In this document: piece after piece, positions 11,338 through 20,117 of the stretch
How the letters are laid out: the number at the start of each line of letters is the position of its first letter
Numbering within the stretch: position 1 is the stretch's first letter
Assembly (NCBI RefSeq): GCF_000275845.1
Contig: NW_006766908.1
Location: 147,915 to 189,646 of the forward strand
DNA from: Dichomitus squalens LYAD-421 SS1
Lineage: Eukaryota > Basidiomycota > Agaricomycetes > Polyporales > Polyporaceae
Length of the DNA stretch: 41,732 bases
Reading direction: 5' to 3'
Notes under the pieces: model-generated
What the model was told of the DNA's origin: nothing
Databases searched by the model: none
The model's input: only the letters and a program-made list of their open reading frames with translations
Made by a program: the position numbers and the translations under genes

Positions 11338-11397
11338 CGGTGAGAAAGAGTAACTGAAGTTCGTATGAAGATTCGGGGCGAGAGCGGCGCGCGGGGT

Positions 11398-11406
11398 GTT
11401 TATATC
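11398..11406 (-). promoter_or_regulatory. TATA box of X-B
   Basis: The minus strand reads GATATAAAC, about 65 bases upstream of the ATG at 11337. The same box is present upstream of X-C (24944-24952) and absent upstream of X-D. Confidence 0.5.
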
Positions 11407-11699
11407 AGAGAATAGAAACAGGCGCCTGTCTGCTGGATTCAAGGTCAGCTCAAACGTCTGCAGCACAGCTCGCAGGCCCGCGAGCTGGGACTAGAGAGCG
11501 ACGCGAAAACTCGACAATTCAGAAGCTAGAGAGTTCCATGACTCGAGATGCAGAGTCGTCGCACAAGGTTTGAGTCCAGTTGTCATCGGGCTCAGAGCGG
11601 CACCCTCAGTTGAATTGTATGTATATCGTGATAAAGCTGTTTCTGATTGGGCGCATTGTACACAATCAATCTATTTCAACGAGTCTATGAAGCTCTCCC

Positions 11700-12420
11700 G
11701 CGCCACCATCTGCGTAGGAGGGAGAGAGATTGGATAGTGCCGGACGCTCTCGTGCTCTTATGAACCCTCAGGTGATTGCCGGCATGATAATGTCCTACGA
11801 GATTCGTGCTGTTCGCAATGTGGCACTTGTTAGACTGGGGCGTAACGTATATGCTAATGTTGGACAGCTAGAGTCTCCGAGCGTGTCGTCCTGTTCGTAC
11901 CAGTGGATAGTGCGTCGGAGGGTCCTAGTCAAACGAATACTCACCGTGAATAGAGGGGCCGGGTCCGACTAGCGCGGCTGCAGCGCGCAGCAGGTGTACA
12001 GCCACACTCGACCCATCCCGGTATTCACCGAAAGCAGACCTGTGTATTCCACCGAGTCGAGTCGGTCGACCTCCCACCACCCTGAATAGTGAGATGCCCC
12101 GCATTAGACTTCCTCCCTTTCAACGAAACATCATCCGAACATCTAACTGTATGGAATTCTGCGTTCACTGAAGGCGCAACCTAGATGCCTCCGAGTCCCT
12201 GTCCTCGCCGATATATTCTTGCTCCCGAACGGTACGTGTATGGACTAGGACAAACAGGGAAAGTGGCGCGTAGAGTTCTCAGAGTCCAGCAAGATCTGGC
12301 AGAGACTCCTGTATAGATACGCTATCCCGCAGATTCTCCGGGAAGCCCATCGACAGTACAACATGGCGGGAGTCATGAACACCGCGTGGGTTACTTGGCC
12401 CTCCGCTTGAACGCTCTCGA
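11700..12420 (+). repeat. third, decayed copy of the M3 segment
   Basis: From the motif GCGTAGGAGGGAGAGAGATT onward this follows the sequence at 8695-9300 in the same orientation and 36540-37180 in inverse. M3 exon 1 is present at about 12150-12300 but carries stops, for example a TGA right after the FCVH codons. It starts where similarity to the X-B/X-C duplication ends. Confidence 0.75.
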
Positions 12421-13344
12421 TCCCCCTCACGTAGCCAGCCGTGCGATGCGCACCGGGACCCTCCTACGGCACCTCATCTCTCCCTGCGATGCTCCGAAGC
12501 TCGCAGCCGCGAGCGGACGCGCCATGTTCCCAACTCTAGACTCCAGACGACGATGTGAGGCTGTAGCAAAGGCCGTGAATAACCTGCGCCATGCCAACCG
12601 GCGGAACTCCCCTTCTGCTGAGTGCAGCGAATCCGAGATAATACTCCTTGGACATGAGTGCTCTCCTCTGACTCTTGATTGTCGTATTGCATGGGTAGGA
12701 TACTTCCGGATGCATAGCGAGAAGCTCGGGCACAACTCAGAAGGTGCTGCACCCTTTTCGACTGTAATCTGTGTGTGGTCTCTGTCGCCCGGGCCTGTGG
12801 TTGACGGCAGCCAGGCGATTGCAGCCTCCTAAAGAGTTAAGCAAGTGATAGACGACGCCATCGCATAAGTGAGTTCCCTCCATGACTAAGTTTCACCGCG
12901 TTCCGTGCACGGTTGCTAGGTTGTGTCAGCATCGAGGCAATCCCGTCCTCTTCTGAATTTGTCCTCTCATTTGACCAAAATTGCTTTTCCAGGCACGCCA
13001 CGATCCATACCTACTAGTACGTCAACGACTCAATATCTTCAGTAGACGAGTAAGCGGTGCTCATCCTCTCTTCCAACTCATGCGTAATAACCGATGTGCT
13101 CCTTACAGGGGCGAGTTCGTTTCGCTGTCAACTGCCGCGGGACATGTAACCTAACCATCAGCGCCGCCACCCCTTATACCGCCAGACGTGTGTATACATA
13201 TTTCTTACGCCTCCCAATGTTGCCCTTCTCCTGGACTCGAACGCAGGCATATACCAACATTCACCGCAAATGGACTTGCATTGTGTCAAGACGAAATATC
13301 CACTCTTGTGCGTAGCAGCCGCCTCCCCTCCCGGCAAAATCGTC
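12421..13344. other. no supported gene
   Basis: One 148-codon open frame (12386-12832, plus) exists but shows no motif, no splice context and no second copy, so I do not call it. The rest holds nothing recognisable. Base composition changes to strongly GC-rich at about 13.33 kb, where the next gene ends. Confidence 0.4.
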
Positions 13345-15411
13345 TCACATCCCGAACCTCTGCAGCCTCCTCCCCATCGGGATCCTCGTCTGGCTCCCCG
13401 TCGACCCGCCCCTGTCCCTTGCCTCCGCACCCGCGCCCGCAGCCGCCTTCCCCCGCATCCCCACAGTCCCCGCTCGCCCCAACGCCCCGTCGTCCTTCCG
13501 GGTCCCCATCGCGCCCACGCCCACCACAGCCGTCGCGCACGCGTTCGTCTCCTTCGCCTCCGCGACTGTCGGCCGCGAGATCGAGAACGTCGTCGAGATG
13601 CGCTTGATGACCCGCAGCCTCAGCCCGGACCGCATGCGCACCGGCAGGCGCGACCGCTTCTCCGGGCTCCCCGGCGCGCCGCCGCCCTTCGTCGCAATAT
13701 TCCGCGTCGTCCCGCCCGCGCCTTCCCGCTCTCGCTCTGACTCCGACTCCGACTCCGACTCGTACTCTGGTTCGGGTGCTGGAGCGGGCGCGGGTTGCGT
13801 CGCGCCGTGCGAGGTGTCGGAGAAGTCGTTGTGCAGGACGAGGACGAAGTCTTCCTCGGACCCCTTGCCGAACTTGACGAGGTCCTGTGGAAGCGGGCTG
13901 AACGCGGCGCCGGGCGACGCGACCGCCGTGGCCGTCGACGCCTCCGACACTCCGGACTGCTGGGCTGCCTCGCGGGAGCCGCAGCTCGAGCTGGACCCCG
14001 AGCCCGACCCGGACGAACGCGCCGACTCGGCGCTGGACCTGGAGCGCCAGTATCTGTGCGGGGCGTGCGTCGGCGCGGCAGAGACCGTGCTGTGGGCGCT
14101 TCGCGAGGCCGAGGATGCCAACTGAGGCTCCGCGACGTCCACGGACGGCGGGCGCGTCGCGATCGGCAGGACCATCGAGGAGGAGCACGCAGGAAGTGAC
14201 GAGTCCTGCGAGCCCTCTGGCTCATCCTCGCTCCAGTGCGCGACCATGTCGAGCACGAACTGGGACGCGGTGGGAGTGAGGTCGTCCCGCTGCCTCTCCC
14301 CGAGGTCCACCCGGGGAATGGCCACGTCCAGCATCGGGAACGGTGCCTCTCGTGCCGCCCTCGTCCCCTGCACCCCCGTGGCCCTCTCTCCGGCAATGGC
14401 GTCGACGACCGCAGAGATGGCCGACACAGACGGCGTGACGGTCTCCGCGTTCCGCCCGCCCTCCTTCGCCTTGACTTTCCAAAACGCCGTGCGTTTACGC
14501 CAGTCCGTCGTCTGCCTGCGCGCGTCGAGCGTGCACCGCACCTGCGCCGTGTACACGTCCTGCGTGCGCGGGCCCGTGAGCGGCTCGAGCAGCCCGCGCC
14601 ACACGCTCCCCGGGTGCCTGACCGCGTCCTTGATCGCCGCCACCAGGGCAGCCTCCGCGTCCTCCCCCTGGGCAACGCGCGTGTACGCCGCATCGACGAC
14701 CGGCTTGTGCCCCCCGACAGCGATCATGAGCTGCACGAAGTGGCGCAGGCGGTCGCGCTCCGCCTCCGGGGCGGGGTCCCGCGCGCCGCCGACCGCTCGC
14801 GCCACGCCGCCGGGGGTGTCCATGATCGAGTCGAACATGGACGCGAACGACGGCTCCTCCTTCGTCTTCAAGTCGCCCGCGACGGACGCGAAGAGGGCCT
14901 GGCGCAGCTGGACGACCTCGTCCTGGAGCGCGACGACCTGCTCCGCGTACTCGGCGCACGCCTCCTCCGCGACCTCCCGCGCGATGCGCTCCGCGGTGAG
15001 CGCGGCCTTGAGGCTGGCGACGCGGGCGACGGCGTCGAGCTCCTCGCTCGCCGCGGGGCCGTGCTGCCGCGCGCAGCGCTCAGTTCCTGCCTGAGCTTGC
15101 GGGCGATCTGTGGTGTGGGCCAGCGGGGCGACGAAGGATGGGAGCCGCAGCGGCTGAGACGGCTCGCTGGGCAGGTCTGGGTAGGAGATGGGCGCGGAGA
15201 GTTCCAAGGGGCTCAAGGGGGCGATGGGGACGAGAAGGTCGGCGACGGAGTGGGAGTGGAGGAGAGGGTGGATAGCGATGTGGGAGATGGAGGGGTCCGA
15301 GACGGGACGGGTCTGTGGGGTGACGCTGGGGAGGGATGCGAGGCGGGCGACCTCTGGGTCGGACCTTGTGCGGCGGTGGAAGAGAGTCGTCATGAGCTTG
15401 GGTAAACGCAT
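13345..15411 (-). CDS. unrecognised 688-residue protein with coiled coil and Ser-rich tail
   Basis: A single uninterrupted frame of 688 codons in very GC-rich DNA, far longer than chance allows, though the other frames here are also long because of composition. It starts MRLPKLMTTLFHRRTRSDPE. A likely coiled coil at about residues 125-180 (VASLKAALTAERIAREVAEE, then EYAEQVVALQDEVVQLRQAL) is followed by FASMFDSIMDTPGG. A more ordered region spans about 210-320, containing RLRHFVQLMIAVGGHKPVV. The C-terminal half is Ser/Ala/Pro-rich with an SESESESE run and a Gly-rich end. A TATATA motif lies about 190 bases upstream. No known domain is recognised. The tail could hold an unseen intron. It lies downstream of Cdc20 on the same strand, with 335 bases between. 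Confidence 0.72.
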   Translation of the reverse strand: MRLPKLMTTLFHRRTRSDPEVARLASLPSVTPQTRPVSDPSISHIAIHPLLHSHSVADLLVPIAPLSPLELSAPISYPDLPSEPSQPLRLPSFVAPLAHTTDRPQAQAGTERCARQHGPAASEELDAVARVASLKAALTAERIAREVAEEACAEYAEQVVALQDEVVQLRQALFASVAGDLKTKEEPSFASMFDSIMDTPGGVARAVGGARDPAPEAERDRLRHFVQLMIAVGGHKPVVDAAYTRVAQGEDAEAALVAAIKDAVRHPGSVWRGLLEPLTGPRTQDVYTAQVRCTLDARRQTTDWRKRTAFWKVKAKEGGRNAETVTPSVSAISAVVDAIAGERATGVQGTRAAREAPFPMLDVAIPRVDLGERQRDDLTPTASQFVLDMVAHWSEDEPEGSQDSSLPACSSSMVLPIATRPPSVDVAEPQLASSASRSAHSTVSAAPTHAPHRYWRSRSSAESARSSGSGSGSSSSCGSREAAQQSGVSEASTATAVASPGAAFSPLPQDLVKFGKGSEEDFVLVLHNDFSDTSHGATQPAPAPAPEPEYESESESESEREREGAGGTTRNIATKGGGAPGSPEKRSRLPVRMRSGLRLRVIKRISTTFSISRPTVAEAKETNACATAVVGVGAMGTRKDDGALGRAGTVGMRGKAAAGAGAEARDRGGSTGSQTRIPMGRRLQRFGM

Positions 15412-15746
15412 GGTGGGTTAGCGATGTGTGCCTGTATGGCGTGGTGTGTAGCGAATGTGTGCTCGAACGATGGGTAGACTGTGCGACCAGTGCGCAACGC
15501 ACTCGAACATGGGGGCTGACAACAACCCACCTGCGGCCCTCCTGAAACGAGACCGAGCAAGGTGAAACGAGAGATTACCTCAAGGTGCAAACCACGTCAC
15601 ACTATATAGCCTGGGCGCAAATGTACTCTCGTTCAACGATGAGCGCATGGATAACAAAGCGAGATGGGCTGGTATACACAAGTGCGAACCAAGTAATGTA
15701 AACGATCCTCCTCCGACAGATTCCTCCTACCGCGACCCGCCCGCGC
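15412..15746. other. intergenic between Cdc20 and the 688-residue gene
   Basis: It holds the Cdc20 3' flank and the promoter of the downstream gene, including TATATA at about 15603-15608 on either strand. No further gene is seen. Confidence 0.5.
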
Positions 15747-17754
15747 TCACCGAATGCTCAAAATGCCGCTGTTCGAGCTCCCCAGCCCGCGCGCCTCCTT
15801 CGCCTCCTTCTTCCGCACCTTCGGCGCGTCCCAGATCTTCCAAAACTTCAGGTTCTCGTCCCCCGCCGCGGTCGCGACGAGCTCCCCGTTCGGGCTCACC
15901 GCCGAGAACAGCACCCGCGAGTCGTGCGCGTCCTTGATCTCCGCCACCTTCTCCATCCCCGGGTAGCTGTGCACCATGATCGCGTTCGTCGGGTACCCGT
16001 GCGTCGTCAGGAACTCCTTCTTGTGCGCCCCCCACTGGATCGACGAGATCTGCGCGGGCGTCACCAGCGAGTGCAGCCGCGCGCCCGTCGTCGTGTTCCA
16101 GATGTGCACCGTCGCGTCCGACGTGCCCCCGCCCGACGCGAGCAGCGCCGGCTGCCACGGGCACCACGCGACCGCCTTCACCGCCGCCGTGTGGTTGCGC
16201 TTCGTCCAGCGCGGCCCCGTGCGCGACCCGCTCGCCTCGTTCCCCGCGTCGCCCACGCGCCCGTCCCACACGTTCAGCACGTTGTCGTTCCCCCCGCTCG
16301 CGAGCAGCTCGCCGTCCGGCCGCCAGCGCAGGCCGCACACCTCGCCCTGGTGCCCGAGCAGCTCGCCGACCTTGTGCCGCGCGACGCGCACGTCGTGGTG
16401 CCAGATGCTCCCGTCCTGGCAGCCCGAGCTCAGGATGTGCCCGTTCCACGCGAGCACGCCCACCTGCGCCGCGTGCCCGCCCATCGTGCGCAGCTTCGTC
16501 TGCGTCTCGACGTCCCACAGCTCGACCGCCCCGGACGGGTAGCCCACGCCGAGGAACTGCCCGTCGTTCGAAAAGTCCAGCGAGGCGATGTACGAGCCCT
16601 CCGGGCCCTCGCTCACCAGCACCACCTCCCCGCTCTCCGCCTTCCACATGTACGCGCTGTTCCCGAGCGCGATCCCCACCGCGTTCGTCGCGCTCCACGA
16701 GATCAGGTTCAGGTAGAAGTCGTCCTGCATCCCCGGTGCGTCGAGGATCTTGTACGGGTATGTCGAGATCTTGCGGTCCTTAGACCCCGTCGTCCCCGAG
16801 CTTCCTGCGGGGGCGGAGCCCGCGCGCGCGTAGAGCGGGCGGACGAGCTCGCGCGCCTGCGCCATGAGCGGGTCGGAGGACGCCGCGGGTGGGGGCTCGT
16901 GGTACGCGAGGATACGACGATTCAGTGGCACGCCTGTTGCGGCTGCGAGGCGCGCGGTGTGGCCGGGGGAGGCGGATTCGGGGTTGAGGGACATAAGGTC
17001 GAGCGTCGCAGCGACTTCATCGGCGGGGTCGCGGGTGGTGATGAACCGGTCCCGGTTGTCGCGCTGGGAAGTGGGTGAGTCCATGATACTCGTGAGGGGA
17101 ATGAATGAGAGATCATGGGGCGTGCAAGGTATATATGCGAAGCCACACTACGCCCTGGAGCGTGGCGAGTGGCACCTGCATTGTCCGGCGGATTTGGACT
17201 AGCAGACTAGCCACTGGCAACAGAGGCAGTATAAGGGCTGTCTAGGACGTATAAGTGCAACCTAGCACCCATACACTTCGTCCTAGTGCACATCGCCGGA
17301 CTGCCATCTGAACACAGGACTCTTGCGCACTAGGCGCGACGGAAAGCCACAGACGCAAGCATCCTCTCACCCACCCGGTGGTTCCTCCAGGACAGCACCA
17401 TCCAGCCACACACCACACAACACCACCATCTCACGAAACCCAAGCACGAACACTCACCGACGGCTGCGACCGCGAGCGTTTCTCCGACTTCGGCGGTGGC
17501 GGGACGTAGTCGCGCGTGACGACGTCCAGCCTGCTCTCGACGCCGCCCCTGCGGATGACGCCTGCGCTCGCCTGCCGCTGCAGCGTCTCCGAGACGGGGA
17601 TGGACCGCTTGACGGGGGACGGGGGACGGCTGGCGACGATGAACGGATTCGAGGCGTCGGCGAGGTTGTTTGTCCCGAAGAAGGACGAGGAGAGCGGGGT
17701 TTTGGTCTCTGAGCGAGAGCGGTGGCGGGTGGGTGTCTTTGGCGGGTACGCCAT
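15747..17754 (-). CDS. CDC20: Cdc20/Slp1-type APC/C activator
   Basis: Two exons, 17754-17458 and 17063-15747, give 537 residues. Exon 1 encodes a basic, disordered N-terminus ending DVVTRDYVPPPPKSEKRSRS plus QPS. Exon 2 opens with the C-box (RDRFITTRD, about residues 103-111), then RRILAYHEPPP and the WD40 propeller, with landmarks LDAPGMQDDFYLNLISWS, GNDNVLNVWD, VKAVAWCPWQPALLASGGG and GDENLKFWKIWD. It ends with the Ile-Arg tail that docks on APC/C. The blade wording matches Slp1/Cdc20 better than Cdh1. The family recruits securin and cyclin to the anaphase-promoting complex. The 394-base intron is unusually long for this window and contains a TATA-like motif and a small hairpin. An alternative start at 17084 would give 445 residues that keep the C-box. 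It is probably essential, and it sits inside the inverted-repeat-bounded core. Confidence 0.9.
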
Positions 17755-17769
17755 TTTGTTTCGTGGTGA

Positions 17770-17832
17770 AGATGGAGCAGAGGAGAAGGAGAGTAGAAGA
17801 GAGGAGAGGAGAGGAGAGGAGAGAGGGAGGAG
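17770..17832. repeat. GAGAG-type purine tract upstream of Cdc20
   Basis: Short tandem GAGAG/GGAGA units on the plus strand form a C/T-rich tract in the presumed 5' leader of Cdc20 on the minus strand. Such tracts are common in fungal promoters and leaders. Confidence 0.6.
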
Positions 17833-17940
17833 GTGATGGACGGTGGCTGAACAACGATGCAAACACGCGCTCCCCGCGCGCCGCGCCTGGGTTCGTCTTC
17901 GCTTCGCGTGATCGCGTTTGAGCGGCTGTCTATTTACTGC

Positions 17941-17983
17941 GGACGTGGGTTCGAATCCCACTGTCATCATCCTTCTTTTTTTG
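17941..17983 (+). other. tRNA 3' half with B box and Pol III terminator
   Basis: A perfect T arm (GTGGG, TTCGAAT, CCCAC at 17945-17961) contains the B-box motif GGTTCGAATCCC. It is followed by TGTCATC as a possible 3' acceptor strand and by a T7 run at 17976-17982. A matching 5' half at normal distance is missing. The nearest candidate starts at 17835 (GATGGACGG, then TGGCTGA), resembling the start of a serine tRNA with extra bases, which would need a long insertion. It could be a tRNA relic, an interrupted tRNA or a tRNA-derived element. Confidence 0.45.
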
Positions 17984-18339
17984 TCCTTATCAGGCCACCG
18001 CCCCGTCCACGCGGCCGTGGACGACAAAGTACTGCTGAACTTTGACAGACAGACGTTGCGACTCGCATCGTCGGGTGGCAGAGATCGAAGTTGCCAAAAA
18101 TCACCGCCAATGATATTCGAACAGGGTCATGTAAAAAAACTACAGCATGCTATGTCTCATGCACTCTCCCGTCTTCCACGATTGAAGCTTTCTCTCGAGC
18201 CGACCTGAAGCATGATGTTGGATCTTGGGACAGTCATACATCTATGCATGGAGCGGACCGATAACAACGTACCTTTGCCGCTGAATGCTGAGATAATCAG
18301 ATGTCTGATTGACATTCACTGCTCAAATACCAGCTTCAC
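17984..18339. other. no supported gene
   Basis: Spacer between the tRNA-like element and the BTB gene. No exon or repeat is evident. Confidence 0.4.
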
Positions 18340-19302
18340 CTAAGGTGCGGACACCATCAGCATGCGGGCATTGCTGAACTTTGCGATGGAAAGACCTACT
18401 TCTGATATCTTCTTCTCGAACTCCTCCTTGATTGCCTGGGATAAGTACATGGAGGCTTTCCATCCCTTCTTAGAGCATTGGCCATTTGAACAGCTACTCA
18501 GTCCGTCCATCAATGGTCCCAAAAAGGACGGGTCACATGGGAGGTTGGCATCCGGCTGTGACCTCAATGCTGTAGCTAAGCTCCTCAAGTACTCCTTCCA
18601 GGGCATAGGAATGCACAGATAATCGCCATCCCTGTAATCGATTGTGGAAGGGAGGGAACAATGCTGGTTGCACCGTTGCAACTGGTCAAGATGCACGTGG
18701 GACATCCATCGTGGGAACCCGTTGCCGCAGTCCAAGACAGATCCAGCAACGTCCCCGCACTTCTGCCTGTACTCGAACAAGCGATACAACGCCTCAGCTG
18801 TGACGAGTCGATACTGAGCCGCATGCGGAGGGTAGATGGGGAAACGCAGAGTGCGCTGCGCAGCGGCGCGAGCGACATCCTGGAAGCCAGCGACACACGC
18901 GAGCGCGTACACCGCGAACGGCTTTTGCTCAATGAGCTCATAATGCATGAGGAACGGACGCATCCGGCTGGTCACCCCGACCATGTTGTATTTGCGCGCG
19001 GCTTCGAGGAGGTCTCCGATGTCCTCCAGGGAGAGGGGCGGCTCCTCCGCGACGTGGCAGATCGGGAGCAGCTTCTCCCAGACCGTGCTTGGCTCCGACA
19101 CGTCCACGATGGGCTTGGGGGTTGTCGTGGAGGCGGGAGACGGTGGGAGGGTGAGCATGTCTGCGAAGACGGAGGATACGTCTGCGATGCGCCTCTGATG
19201 AACGTGGAACTCGGTGCGGTCAGAGGTCCTGATCACGAGGTCTCCGACCGACGGGTCGCGGTATGGTGCGCGTTCCACGACAGGGGGAGTAGAGTCTGAC
19301 AT
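18340..19302 (-). CDS. BTB/POZ domain protein
   Basis: An intronless frame of 320 residues from MSDSTPPVVERAPY; a further in-frame ATG at 19407 gives 35 low-complexity residues and is less likely. The N-terminal part has the fungal BTB pattern: GDLVIRTSDRTEFHVHQRRI (about 27-46), VFADMLTLP, VDVSEPSTVWEKLLPICH, and DLLEAARKYNMVGV near 110-125. A helical region (PFAVYALACVAGFQDVARAA) follows. The C-terminal half contains a CNQHC cluster and ends SNARMLMVSAP. Agaricomycetes have many such proteins. BTB domains mediate dimerisation or binding to Cul3 ligases, but the partner here is unknown. Length is typical of the fungal group. Confidence 0.82.
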   Translation of the reverse strand: MSDSTPPVVERAPYRDPSVGDLVIRTSDRTEFHVHQRRIADVSSVFADMLTLPPSPASTTTPKPIVDVSEPSTVWEKLLPICHVAEEPPLSLEDIGDLLEAARKYNMVGVTSRMRPFLMHYELIEQKPFAVYALACVAGFQDVARAAAQRTLRFPIYPPHAAQYRLVTAEALYRLFEYRQKCGDVAGSVLDCGNGFPRWMSHVHLDQLQRCNQHCSLPSTIDYRDGDYLCIPMPWKEYLRSLATALRSQPDANLPCDPSFLGPLMDGLSSCSNGQCSKKGWKASMYLSQAIKEEFEKKISEVGLSIAKFSNARMLMVSAP

Positions 19303-20117
19303 GGAGGTAGTGAAGAGCTGTCGAGAATGAGAAGAGGAAGAGGACGAACCAGTAGTCTCATATAGCACTTGGAGCATCTCATGAGGAGATAACTTACCGC
19401 AGCACAACGCTTCTCAAGCACGTTCTCGAGGTGTGATCGACACAGGATCTCCCAGCTGCGATTCATGGGAACGCCGAGTGGGGTCCTGCATGTCTCGTAG
19501 ACAATGCATGCTCAGGTCGAGAGATGATCGAGGACTGGGCTTACGATGCACGCGCCTCATTGCCGCCGTCTTCGACCGGCCCTTCCCGGGTAAGCCTTCC
19601 GTTCACCCACTCATCAACACTTATTGCAACCGAATATCTCCGTGCAATGACAGGTCTAACGACCTCCGAAGACACCAGCACGCATGCAGCATGAACTACG
19701 ACTGCTCGACCGGCCTCAGCTACTTACGGATTCACAAGGAACCCCGACACTGGCTCAAAGCCAGCACACGCCCATCTGCCGTTTGCAAGGAGTCACTCTT
19801 TCCTCTCAGTCAAGCATATCTTGACCCTTGTGCCTGGAGCACCCGGCTCGTCCAGATCCGGGCAGCCGGTTTGCACAGCCGTTGATCAACATGCTACATA
19901 CTATCGTTCAACCCGTCCAGTCCAAACCACGAATCGAATCAATAGATAACAACAGCATCTTGGGCTTCTTACACCAAACACCGAAAGTTCACTCGGATCA
20001 GTCTCAACAGGGTACCGTACGGACCCAATGGTGAGTATTGCCTTAGCATCTCTTACCTGGTCGCAAGCTCATACGACATCCGCATCTTTGCAGATCGTCC
20101 CCCTTTTCGCCACAACC
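19303..20117. other. upstream region of the DUF4246 gene
   Basis: No gene is supported. The last 250 bases match the flank of the broken DUF4246 copy (4758-4920). A likely 5' leader intron lies at 20031-20093 (GTGAGT to TTTGCAG). It follows an ATG at 20028 that would join in frame to the main coding region and add nine residues. The relic copy lacks that ATG, so I prefer 20118 as start. Confidence 0.45.

Larger units (their letters stand above)
5348..11378 (+). repeat. left arm of large inverted repeat
   Basis: Reading this interval in reverse complement gives the sequence at 34541-40508. The outer end is recognisable by an AGAAAAA stretch, about 5347-5353 on the minus strand here and 40502-40508 on the right. 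Order of contents from outside in: M1, M0, Z, M2 (all minus), M3 (plus), X-B (minus). The outer 3 kb differs from the right arm only at scattered bases. Inward, indels accumulate. The inner limit is set by loss of similarity just upstream of the X start codons. Confidence 0.9.

Noticed and set aside
12386..12832. 148-codon open frame on the plus strand
   Set aside because: No motif, no splice context, no second copy, and its start lies inside the decayed M3 repeat.
13286..15405. Other long open frames overlapping the 688-residue gene on both strands
   Set aside because: They are Arg/Pro/Ala-rich shadows caused by the high GC content; only the 688-codon minus frame has a natural protein composition and coiled-coil pattern.
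15924..17078. 384-codon plus-strand frame opposite Cdc20
   Set aside because: Arg/Val-rich antisense shadow of the WD40 gene.
17431..18027. N-terminal extension of Cdc20 up to 18027
   Set aside because: The extension is the antisense translation of the tRNA-like element and the C/T tract; the start at 17754 fits the family better.
19433..19885. 150-codon plus frame upstream of the DUF4246 gene
   Set aside because: No motif or splice logic; it partly overlaps the promoter side of the BTB gene.
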